This document shows positions 31,922 to 42,601 of a stretch of 64,000 nt of DNA, piece by piece. Position 1 is the stretch's first letter; each line of letters begins with the position of its first letter. Position numbers and translations under genes: made by a program. Source of the DNA: Paramacrobiotus richtersi (taxonomy: Eukaryota; Tardigrada; Eutardigrada; Parachela; Macrobiotidae); the NCBI GenBank assembly GCA_034698045.1, contig JAQGAU010000003.1, positions 30,699-94,698 of the forward strand, given 5' to 3'. The notes beneath the pieces are model-generated. The model saw nothing but the letters and a program-made list of their open reading frames with translations, was not told where the DNA came from and ran no database searches.

Positions 31922-34197
31922 ATGAATCCTCAAGTAATTTGCAAACTGTTGGACAATGGAGTGTCCCAGTGCGAAATCAGACGGCGAATCAAGATGTGCA
32001 ACACTAAAAAGGCAATTCATGTGGACCAAGCAGGCGAACGTTTCAAACAGCGGAATGCAGCACAGAAGCCGACTTCCCGTCGGCAGAAGAACAACACCAC
32101 AGATGCAGTGCATTGCCGTTTAATTACGCCTAAGCAACGGATGCAGACGCTGCAGTTGTTGTGTAATAAAGGATGCCAGAGGCGGGAAGCCGGGAAGCGC
32201 CTTGGGATCAAGGAAACCAGCGGCCGAAAAGCTGTGAATAAGAGCTTCGTCCAATGCAACAAAACGCGGATCAGATCTGAACAAAAACCGATCATCGTGC
32301 AGTTACCTAGCGAGAAATGTGGGCGGGCGCAAAGTGGGACGTGGGCTCTCCAACACGGACGGGAACGTGCGGAAAAAAGTGTTCAGCGTAAACAACATGG
32401 TACGTCGGATGGCTTTAGACAAAAACTCGTTATACTGTCAAAACAGAAACAGGATTATGATATATCTGTTTATTGTTTAATGGAAATATTTCTATAACAA
32501 GAAACTGATATATCTTGATACAAAATAACATACTAGACATATAAACATAAAAGTAAAATATATATATCGTCTGTTAATTACGGAACGCAGGGTAATTCTT
32601 ATGGTACTTCCAAGTTGTTGTTTTTCTTCACTTTTTACTGTTTGGTTTTTGAGCTCGTGAGTATAAAAATCGATACTGTATTCCCTCTGGTAAAGTAGTC
32701 AGTTTTGTATAGTGTGACCAGTGGCATGTGCAGACCTCTTGTCGAAACAGCGTGATGACGACACGTTCCTGACGTCACAGTCGAATTCAGCTTAAATCCT
32801 GAATCAACCAAAACGCATTTTTAAGAACAGAAATTCTGAAAATACTATTACCATGTGACAAGAAGAGCTTAAAACCTCTGGAGTGGGTTTTGGTCGGCGC
32901 ACGGAATTTTACACAACAGTCTGTGATGTCACGGACGTGTCGTCATCACGCTGTTTCAATAAGAGACCTGCACATGCCATTAGGCGCATTATACAAAACT
33001 GACTACTTTACCAGAGGGAATACAGTATATGAAGTAAAAACTGTTTCTATTGTCATCCATCCGTCGATCATTGTACCAAGATAGAGTTCAAAACTGGCAC
33101 ACCAGCGCCAGCAGATTTTTGTTTACCGACTTCCCGCGAAAATGGTCAACGTTTTTTACATAATTTGCGATGGTGTATCATTGAGCTCTATCTTGATTGT
33201 ACGTACTGCAGTCTGTGCATCAACATGTATAATAATAAAACATTGTTATATAATTAAAGTATTGACATTGCTTCGATATGCTTGGAGTAGATATTACGTG
33301 ATATACTATAATTGTTTAATTATGCACATAATCTGCAGGTATGCTGGATGAGGTTCTCAGAACAAAAAAGGTCACTGGCAGTAGTGATTCCAGCAAGATA
33401 TTCAATGACGCAGTTACGACCGGATCCGTCAAAGATCATATTTATGCTCCCATTCCGAAGGGTGTCTGCGAACCTGGCGAATTTCGAGAAATACAACCGA
33501 ACGAAAATGGTACCGGACTACCCAGACATGGTAACTACATAATTATGGTACTAATTATCCTTGATTAGCAAACATGCTTGTTTCTGCTCGAAGCTCATAT
33601 ACGTATACCGTGAAATTCATCTGGCGTCATACAACGTACATGTAATTTATCGTAATGCAGATTGTACACGCGTCTGCATGCATGTACTTGCTACGTACAG
33701 AATCCTCGACATCTGGTAACGATGCGTTTGACGATTTCTTTGGTGGAGCATACCATCTTTCCAAGATTGCGAAGAAAACTGCCATCCCCATTGACATTAT
33801 TCGCCACAGGCTACTTTACGGGAAGAGAAAGTTTCCGTTAACGGAAGAAGCCTCAAAGTCTTCTGCCAGCACCCGCGAGGATACCATGCTGGAAATGTGG
33901 GAAATTGAGTGGAAAATATTTGGTCAAACGAATATCAACGATTCTCACAAGTACCGCTGTTATGCTTGCGATTTATCCTGGAACGATGAGGACCGCTTTT
34001 TATCGCATCTGTTGGCTGACCAACACAGACAAGTCAGCGAACGAGGAATCCTGCTGGCCTGTACGGGCTGCCGGTTAGAGAGCCGAGATCCGCTGGCAAT
34101 TGGCAAGCATGTCATTTTGAACCAGGCCACGTGGGAGCCGGAAGACAAGGCAGATCTGCATGCGGTTGCGTCCCTTGTGCGATCCTCGACGAGATGA
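31922..34197 (+). CDS. HTH-C: HTH + FDDFFGG + zinc-finger protein (388 residues)
   Basis: Exons 31922-32399, 33339-33530 and 33701-34197, all phase 1. Exon 1 (478 bases, the same length as in HTH-A and HTH-D) encodes three HTH-like modules, of which the first (MNPQVICKLLDNGVSQCEIR) is best kept and the others are drifting. Exon 2 encodes a linker ending GEFREIQPNENGTGLPRH. Exon 3 has FDDFFGGAYHLSKIAKKTA, the spacer LEMWEIEWKIFGQTNINDS, the finger CYACDLSWNDEDRFLSH with its second His five residues on, and CTGCRLESRDPLAIGKH. The second set has lost its last His compared with HTH-B (Asn instead). A possible regulator is inferred from the modules. Intron 1 contains a foldback element (32673-33032). 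Confidence 0.7.
32673..33032. mobile_element. Foldback/MITE-like element in HTH-C intron 1
   Basis: Two arms of about 105-115 bases in inverted orientation (left to about 32783, right from about 32925) around a loop of about 140 bases. The ends read CTGTATTCCCTCTGGTAAAG and its complement and are flanked by TA on both sides, as for Tc1/mariner-type non-autonomous elements. The arms differ at roughly one base in eight. No coding capacity. Confidence 0.65.
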
Positions 34198-34199
34198 TC

Positions 34200-35240
34200 G
34201 ACGCATATCCCCCCAGATACGGAGCATTTGTGTTGCATTTCACGAATCTGTTAGTGTGGCATACTCGTATTATTTTGTGCATGCATTTACAGTGCGTTAA
34301 ACTCTACTGTGACAATATATTGAAAATCTTGCGAAGCATGTTGCTCCATTCTTTTGGCTGTTTGAGAAAAAAGAAGATTTTAAAACATTAGCAGTCTGTA
34401 TAAAACATTAGCAAAAGATGTGAGCACAAAAAGAGTCAGTTATGGTGTGCTTGACATGCCAATCCACCGGTCACCGGGACATTCGATAGTTTTCCTCAAC
34501 GGTTCAGCCTTGACCTTTACCTGCTCGCCGTTCTCGCTCACCGCCGCCTTTACACTTTATTTCCCATGAGTCATATCACCGGTGTACATATCCCTTTGCA
34601 CAACAGTCCCGCAATAATGCGCGCCAAAAGTTATTCGACTTGCCAGACTGCAGAGTGTAGACTGAAGTCAGGCAGTAGGTGAACCTGCGCAATCTTGTTC
34701 AAGGGCGGGCTGCATGTCTACCATGCCAGCTAGAAAGTGAAGGGAATCTCCGCGAGCGAAATTAATCGATGAGAGCAACTTCTGTCTGGCTGTAGTCAGT
34801 AGCTCTGTCTGACTCGGGAGATGTCCCTTCCTCGCAGTCATAGAGGAGACAACAAAATATTATTAATATGAAGTAAGACCAGCTGATTTTCGATAGCCTG
34901 TCCAACTGAGCAAGAGATTCACATGTGCAGAAAATACGCTCTGCCTGCAGGCAAAAGTCTTGCATCCACGTTACCTATCATTTCTCATACCTCTGGCACC
35001 ATGCTTTACGTTCTTCCAGTATTGATTCTCTTTTGACACATGTTGTTAACAATAGGTTCTCCTTGTTTTACACCTAAACTTACCGTATATTTTTGCAGTT
35101 TTTCAACAGGATATTGATTAGATCAGATGCACTACTTTTTGTTTAGCAGAGAATATGCAACTGCCACTATAATAACAACCGGTTATTACTCTAACTTCTG
35201 GCGCGTCGGATATCGTCGTAACTGACTGGCACACATTTCA
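34200..35240. other. Intergenic between HTH-C and HTH-D, with an expansin relic
   Basis: Apart from the relic at 34448-34560 nothing is supported. Confidence 0.4.
34448..34560 (-). pseudogene. Psi-EXP5: old expansin-domain relic
   Basis: The minus strand reads SVKAAVSENGEQVKVKAE and then, after a short insertion, IECPGDRWIGMSST. This aligns to the EXP stretch NVKATQSGKQVKVKIVD, ECPGC, SGSLDLST. An in-frame stop replaces the preceding cysteine region. It is the third antisense relic, again just after an HTH gene. Confidence 0.6.
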
Positions 35241-35242
35241 TC

Positions 35243-37022
35243 ATGAATTCTAAGGAAATATTGCAACTATTTGACGATGGATACACCTGGGGACAAATCA
35301 GGCAGCAAGCTAAGATCGGCTGGGTTAGAATGAAAAGAATTCTGAAGCAAGGTGGGCGAAACGTCAGCTTCAAGGAGCGAAACGCGACGATGAAGATCGT
35401 ACGCCGCGGAATTCCAGCAGAGCAAAAGTCGCAGATTCTGCAGCTGTTTGACGAAGGACATCCGCGCCAGGAAATCGAGAAACGTTTGGGGATCTCCGAG
35501 ACGGCTGTCCGAAGGGTACTCAGCAGAGCGAACAGAAGCTTCTTCCATCGCCATAAATCGAAAGTATCCAGTCCCACAAAAGAACAGAAACAGATGATTC
35601 ATCGCTTGGTTAGCGAAGGGCACAGTCAAACAACGATGGCAAAGCGGCTTGGCTTGACGAGATGGGCGGTCCAGTGTGAAATCAAAGTAGCGGGAAAGAG
35701 TGTCAACAAACAGCAGAATGGTATGTTAACCGTATGTTCTATGCAATTAAAAACCAAACCAAATTTACTGCAAACCAAACCAAACCAAACCAAATTTAAA
35801 AACCAAATTTACTGCAAAGAACCTTTGGGTTCGTTATATGCTGTCATACGGAAAAACATATATATAAACAGCGGATTAAACATCGGTAGTATGCCCTATA
35901 GCTCGTTTTTACTTCGTGATGCGATGATGATCTCACTTGCGAGTGCTTCTGGTGTTGTACTTATTACATTGAACATTTTTTAAAAATTTGTGCTACCTAA
36001 CAGTCGTAAGTAATCAACGCCAATGCTATCGGGTATTTTTTAAGGGAAATTCGTGATAACTGTTTCATTGATACAGCCGCACATTTGCAGCCATTCCGAA
36101 TGGGATTGCTCATGATCAGGGAAGAATCGTCGCTGACGACGAATCCTGTTCGTCAAAGTTATCCAGTACGCCAACCACAACCACATCAGTCGAAAACCAC
36201 ATTATCTGCACAGCGAATATTCCGAAGCGATCTGCTCGACATAAGGAACACACGGAACCACAAGGGGAAGACAGCGATAGTGACCGGGAAGATACCGTTG
36301 GTAGGTATAATTCGGACATGCTTACATGTGCACATAAAAAACGGTTTGCTGTATAACACCTGATTATTTATACTGTGACGGTCTCAGTGGAATTTTCAGT
36401 TTTTGTAAATATAGTACGAGATTTGCTATACATATGCGTATACGAAATTTTATTACAGCCGTTAGCATTATCGAAGTATTCATTGTTCCGTAATGTCACA
36501 GAACGTCCAACGGTTGCCGGAAATCTGCTTGCATCGTTCGACAACTTCTTTGGCGGAGCGTACCACCTGTCCAACATCGCCAACAAATCCGGGATTCCAC
36601 TGGACACCGTTCGCCAGACGCTGCTTTTTGGCAGCAAAAAGCCCCCGGTAGAAACCGTTCAACCACTTCGTACCAGCACACCGGAGAGCACCACATCGGC
36701 GGTGTCTGAAACCGCGAAAGAACCTTGCTGCCAGTCAAACACGAAAGAACCCTTCTGCCAGTCAAACATCAAGGATAGTTCCTGCAGATTCCGGTGTTGT
36801 ATCTGCGATTTATCATGGGATGATAGGGACCACTTCCTGTCGCATCTCCTGGCTGAAAAGCACAGAAATATGACGGAACTGGGTGTGCTGTTGACGTGTA
36901 CGGGATGCCGATTTCGCAGCCGACAGCCGTTGAAAATGGGCCGGCATGTCATTGAGTACCAGGCCGATGGACGTTCAGATGGTGTGCATTCGGTTACGTC
37001 GGTTTCGACGGAAGAGCCATAG
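35243..37022 (+). CDS. HTH-D: three-module HTH + FDNFFGG + zinc-finger protein (402 residues)
   Basis: Exons 35243-35720, 36091-36300 and 36502-37022, all phase 1. Exon 1 (478 bases) has three well-kept modules: MNSKEILQLFDDGYTWGQIR onward, IPAEQKSQILQLFDEGHPRQ onward, and PTKEQKQMIHRLVSEGHSQT onward. The third ends at the family junction NKQQNG. Exon 2 uses the acceptor TTTGCAG at 36084-36090, which keeps phase and gives a Ser/Thr-rich linker with an acidic end (GEDSDSDREDTV). An acceptor 14 bases upstream would break the phase. Exon 3 has FDNFFGGAYHLSNIANKSG, a duplicated KEPCCQSNTKEPFCQSN spacer, the finger CCICDLSWDDRDHFLSH with its second His five residues on, and CTGC. Of the three zinc-finger members this has the cleanest HTH modules. 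Confidence 0.75.
35750..35820. repeat. CCAAA-type short tandem repeat
   Basis: ACCAAACCAAA units interleaved with AATTTACTGCAAA in intron 1 of HTH-D. Confidence 0.6.
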
Positions 37023-37029
37023 TTTTTTT

Positions 37030-38280
37030 TAATAAACGGCAGTATCTACCGTATCATATTACAGTATTATGTGAACATGTTACGATTCCGCATATGGTAT
37101 TACTGGATTTCAACAGTGTTGTTTGTAGTTCTAACTTGATTTTTTATGTGTGTGAATGTCATGTTCTTGTGTTGCCGTAGACTTCTTAAAAAAGCTGAAA
37201 TTATATATTATGAAGAGTAGTAATCAAAACTCACATATTCCGGAGCAAAGGTCATCGCAGAACGAAATAGATCTATATATTATATGTTAGCGGTATCGGA
37301 AATGGAACATATTCTTTGAAGCTTGTTAGCTCGTCAACAGTCACAGGTACATAAAGAGAAGGTTTTAACAGTTCCACCGTAGACAAAAAAATATTCAAAT
37401 AAAAGTCGTGTTCAGAAACACATGGAAACATGACACGAGAACAAAAAGAAACTTCGAAAGACTCGCCGCGTCAGCAATTACAAGTTTTCTTTGAAAACTG
37501 TTTTGCTGACAGTGTGCTATACATTAAAAACACTACATTACATATAATCTGCACGTTTAACAAAGATTGCTTCAAGAACTTGGCACCGGAAAGCAATAAA
37601 CCCCGTGTGTACAAACCGCACATCAACAGTTTTATCATCGATTTCCCACGGCTTCGATATCTGTGGTATAAATGCCCAAATTGTGCATTTTGCCGATGAC
37701 TGTACGTAAACTGTCGGTCAGGTTTCCAAGTAGTTCCAAAAATTCCGAAATCGGCCAAAAATTCCCGTATTTAGAAGCCGCACTTTATAGTTTAAGCCAC
37801 ACGCATTTCTCTATGAACGGTGTTCGATTTCTGCAGAAGTTTTGTTTCTGCTGCGCGCTATCTTGAATAAATAATGTTATAAGCGGAGAGAGATTGATTT
37901 TCTATCTGACAAGATCCGGGAAGTTTCGGTCTGATGAGCCGGAGAGGAATGATGAAATGATTACGTGAAACAACAGTATTTCAATGCCCGATTAAAAGGC
38001 TACCATAGGTCCATATAAGCCCACAGACAGTCAGACTCACAGTTCACTGTCATGCAGTTCGATTTTGCTCGATTACTGGGCCACTAGACCGCAGTGATCT
38101 GGCTTGTCTTCGCCCAAGAGAACCTGAGCCAACTATTTCAACTTTCGACTGCAGCGATTTCGATCCAAATCATCCAACTAACTGTTCTTTACGATTGTTT
38201 TGACGGTCCTTTCTTCGCATCCAATCCTGTTCCTACTGCAGATTTTCGTTTGACTGATTTTTGCCATTTAACCGCTGCAT
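37030..38280. other. Intergenic between HTH-D and HTH-E
   Basis: No supported gene. The open frames 37430-37699 and 38094-38324 show no family features; the latter probably is 5' untranslated sequence of HTH-E. I do not see an antisense expansin relic here. Confidence 0.4.
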
Positions 38281-38286
38281 CAAACC

Positions 38287-41200
38287 ATGGATCGAACACA
38301 AGAAATCCTGAAACTATTCGATGAGGGATACAGTCAGGATGAAATCAAGAAGCGGGCCAAGATCGGCTGGGGCACTCTGAACCGAATTATCAAGCAATCA
38401 GGTCGCGATTTCTACCAGCGGAACGCCAAGACAGAATCCCCGCGGCCCACTAGCGCGAAGACCAGGATCGTTCCACCGCGAAAAACCACAGTTCTTGCGA
38501 ATGCCGTCAAGAAGAAGAAGGTTCTTCGCTTGCCTGACGAAGAAGGTACTCGGCCGGAGATCGAGCCACGTGAAAAGAGGGTTACGAAAATTATCAGTAA
38601 AGCTGGCAAGAGCGTCATTCCGACTGTCGCAAAGAAAATCGGGATCAGTGCAGAGCAGAAACGAACGATCCTGCGTTTACATGGGGAAGGCTGTGGACTA
38701 GCGACGATTGAGAGACGGCTGGGATTGACAAGGCACACTGTACGGCGGGAACTGGGGATGGTGAAATCGCGTCAAGGTACCGTAACTTGCCCCATATGTA
38801 TTATGTTTTGATGGATAGAAAAACGAACAGAAAATACGTAGGCTTTGTAAATACAGCGATTTAGATTTTAATACTGTTTTCGGTAATTGTGAATTGCTGG
38901 AACTCCGTGAACGGTTTGCAGTACAGACTGTACAGTCTTATATCAATATAGATTACTGTAAGTTCTATGACATGAGAAAATGCGAATAATTATTGACATG
39001 ATACAATATCATTCTTTTTCATAATTACAAAAGGTGGGTAATCATCAGTCGTCAAGATCCGAGTGTCTGTTAGTGAAATTTAGTACTAGTACTAGTAGTA
39101 TTTATATAATTTAGTACTAGTAACTTATCTTCTGAGAACAGTCCAGCTGCCAAACGCGTAAAGTTTATGCCCTAATGCAAAAAATCCAGTTCGAATCGTT
39201 GTTCTTCGTAGGTGGGGCTCGAAAAGTGGAACAATCACAGCGGAAGGAGCATGTTCCAAATTCCGGCCAACACGGTGGGTAGATTTCGTAACCATAAATG
39301 TGCCAGCATAACGACGTCAGTTTTTGAAATTTTGCTAATATTCAGTTTAAGCACCTTGTTCATGCAGTCTGCTTCTATAAGAGTTTAAATCTTTCGAATT
39401 GCCCCTATATACGGCTGTACAAGGTTTTACTTTTTGTGTAGAACGTCCAACAATTGCGACGTTTGATGATTTCTTTGGAGGAAACTTTCATCTGGAGAAT
39501 ATTGCACAAAACACGGGAGTATCGCTGGATGCTGTCCGCCGCTCGTTGTTTGGCAAGGAGAAGGTGCCGCCTGAAGGAATGGACCTGGATCAGTCAGTGG
39601 GAAGCCCATCTCCAGATCACCCCGAACACGCTACTCAGTCGGGCACGGAAAACAGTTCTGTGCCGAAGGAGAGGTCCGAGTCCACAGATCGAACGCAACG
39701 CATCTTGAAGATGTTCGACGATGGCTGCACCCGCAACGAAATCGTTAAAAACGCGAAGATTGGGAATATTCTGTTGAGAAACATCCTGCAGAAAGCCGGG
39801 AGGAGTTTCAGCCAGCGGGCACTGCGGCCGAAAAAGATACTGCAGCGTGCAGGGAGAAGTAAACATGTCAATCGCGTCACTACCGCACAAAAAGAGCAGA
39901 TCCTCCGTTTGTTTGACGAAGGCGGTACCCGCGACGAAATCTGTCGAAGCTTGAAGATGGGCATACATCTCGTGCGAAAGATCCTGCGCCAAGCAGGAAA
40001 AAGTTTCAACCAGCGGAATGTCTTTCCCGCCACTGCCGAACAGACAGAGCAGATCCTCCGTTTGTTTGACGAAGGCGGTACCCGGGACGAAATCTGTCAA
40101 AGCCTGAAGATTGGTACACATCTCGTGCGAAAGATCCTGCATCAAGCAGGAAAAAGTTTCAGTCAGCGGAACGTCTTCTCTGTCACTGCCAAGCAGAAAG
40201 AGCAGATCCTCCGTCTGTTTGATGAAAACCGCACCCGCGACGAAATCAGCCAAATCGTGAAGATTAATACACATCTCGTGCGGAAATTCCTGCACCAATC
40301 AGGAAAAAGTTTCAGGCAGAGGAAACTTCCGCCACCCGTCAACTTGATTCCCGTTACGGATGAACAGAAGGAGCGTACTCTGCAGTTATTCGAGGAGGGA
40401 TGCACTCGCCGACAGATCATGGAACGTGCCGGAGTCCATGAGAATGGCGTTCACCGGATTGTGTCAGAGGCCGGCAAAAGTTTCAGCGAGCGGAACAGAG
40501 CGGCTGTCTGGGTCAGTCGATTGACGGACGAGCAGAAGAAAACACTGTGCCGGATGTTTGATGAAGGGTACAGCCGGCAGGAGATTGGCAAGTGTCTGGG
40601 ACTGCGTGGGCACGGTGTGGAGAGGGAGCTGGCTCTAGCCGGGAAGATTGTCCATCCGAGTCAACATGGTACTGTACTGAACGGTTATGCGCGTAATGGA
40701 TGTTGTTAGTCGTAGAATACAAAACTTCCGGCTTCGAAAATATGTGGTATCTGTACAGTGTACTGAGCGGAGACTGGTGGAGTGTTTCTTAACTTGTCAC
40801 GTGCCTTTCAGTTCTGGATAAGATACTCCGCACCAGGACGATGTCTGGCAGTCCGTCGACCGCTTCTGATCTGTCCCATAAAAGTACCGCTAAAACCGAA
40901 GACACCGTCAAAAGTCCTGGAACTGGGGATGAAACCGGAGGCATTACCGTCGAAAGTCCGGGAACAGTGGAGGATCTTGAAGAGAGGCTTGATACGACAA
41001 CGACGCAAAACGGAGAATTGACGACCACTGCTGAAGAAGGCAAGTTCAGATAATCAGATTAAACGTGTAGCATGATCATTGTGTACCTGTCTCTTATAAC
41101 TGGGTTACAATTAATACAGAGTGATGAGCGTAGCGAGTTTAATTTAGGCGAAGAAAATTTGGTTGACATAATACTTTAAGTGTTGGTCTGCATCATGAAT

Positions 41201-41588
41201 CGTAGTGGAACATACAGACAGTTACTGATCGCAGTAGACCAGTAAACCGTGTGGCAACACACATAACTACTGCTACTTGTTGAAGCGATGTACTCTGTGT
41301 ATTACTTTTCCATCTTGTACTGCAGAACAATCGACTACCGCCGAAATTCCACATGCATCATTGGACAATTTCTTTGGCGGCGCGTATCATCTGTCCAATC
41401 TGGACAAGGAATCCGGCATCCCTATCGACACTGCCCGCCGTGTGTTACTCACCGGCATAACTAATGGCCAAAGAGAAGAAGATAATGGAATTTCTGGGGA
41501 TACAAGCAGCGGCGGAGATGAAGCAGTGTTCCGGTTAAACGCTAACGATGCTGATCCAGGAGCCGGCACCGGAGGAGAATCACCCTGA
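38287..41588 (+). CDS. HTH-E: five-exon multi-HTH protein (756 residues)
   Basis: Exons 38287-38776, 39212-39274, 39442-40668, 40812-41039 and 41326-41588, all phase 1. Exon 1 carries one clean module (MDRTQEILKLFDEGYSQDEI), one decayed and one clean module (ISAEQKRTILRLHGEGCGLA). Exon 2 is the GARKVEQSQRK linker. Exon 3 opens with FDDFFGGNFHLENIAQNTG, then six modules plus a half module (KKILQRAGRS); several are nearly identical (VRKILHQAGKSFSQRN), so the array expanded recently. Exon 4 is acidic. Exon 5 has a second LDNFFGGAYHLSNLDKESG module and the stop. Compared with HTH-A it lacks that gene's first two exons and has 72 more residues in the array. The intron after exon 4 has a GC donor. 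No zinc finger. Inferred role: sequence-specific DNA binding by a tandem HTH array. Confidence 0.75.
41040..41325 (+). other. GC-AG intron of HTH-E
   Basis: Donor AAG followed by GCAAGT, acceptor GTACTGCAG, phase 1 kept. It is orthologous in position to the GC-AG intron of HTH-A. Confidence 0.6.
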
Positions 41589-41589
41589 A

Positions 41590-42600
41590 CGTCACTTAAC
41601 TGCATCATCAGTGTATTTATCGTGTCTCCTTCATATCCTATGTTGTGTTGGTAATAATAATTAATCTGATAATAATCTTTGTTTGAACTGCTTTTTTGGT
41701 AATACGGTACAACCGGGCATATGCCAGATAAACATTGGTAATGTTATAAATAAGAGTGCATTATGTTAGTAAAGTAAGTATTATCTGTGTGCTGAGTTGT
41801 GGGCATTGTTGAGTATGTTTTAATTTTTCGACCATAAAATATTGGTGGCTGATCTGGGTGTTGTTTCGCTGGCTTTCACTGCCTTTCAGGGATGCCTTCC
41901 CAGTATTGTTCTTGATTCTGCAATGCGTCTCCTTCTTTCGCTATGGAACGCTCTCCTTCACATAGTACACAGCGGTGCTAAGGTTTACATTCATATCGAG
42001 CCGCAAGAAGTTTTTAATACGCAGTTAATTCAGTTTTCGATTCTAACAACGTATATAAGACTAAAGTAACGCTAACAACCTTGTAGTCCGTGTCCTAACT
42101 ACATAGGTTGCGGCAGAATAATCGTCGTCGATGATTCGTGGTCCGAAATTAACTGGAGGGACTGGCGTGTCCCGACCGTGGACTGCAAGCAATTGCACAA
42201 GAATGTCGCGTCATAAGGGATCAGTTTCGTGTACAAGGTGTCAAATTTCACACAGATATGCAATATAATAGTCAGGAAAACCCCCACTAGCCTCGCTGGA
42301 ACTCGCTTTCAAAAACAATCGCGACAATCCATGACTTCAGTGTTAACTTTGTAAACGATCTCCAGTAAACACTTGCGCCACCATAGCGGCCACAGATGAA
42401 GATCGGGTACTGTAATCCGCATTATGCGCAGATAGTTACGATGCGCTCCGGTACTAGTACATGTTTCCCAAGGCAACTTGGTGTTTCCGCAACTGAGGCG
42501 CATTCGGCAGACTCTAACCTTCCATACTGTGTTAACCGTAGTTTCCCTCGCCAAGAACGTGGAGTCGGACATTGATCATATTCTCTGAACAAATTATCAC
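41590..42600. other. Intergenic; 42120-42600 is the duplicated upstream region of the receptor genes
   Basis: No supported gene. The segment 42240-42400 (GGAACTCGCTTTCAAAAACA and neighbours) matches 46750-46900 upstream of GR2, so it is promoter or 5' untranslated sequence duplicated with the receptor. Confidence 0.5.
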
Positions 42601-42601
42601 A

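Noticed and set aside
37560-37660. A plus-strand FKNLAPES stretch resembling the FKKLAPLG of the expansin-like proteins
   Set aside because: Only eight residues match, the orientation is opposite to the other relics, and no other barrel motif lies nearby. Probably chance.
21797-41588. The HTH genes as an active transposon
   Set aside because: No DDE/DDD catalytic domain, no reverse transcriptase and no terminal repeats around the genes. The HTH modules may descend from transposase DNA-binding domains, but the genes themselves look like host genes.
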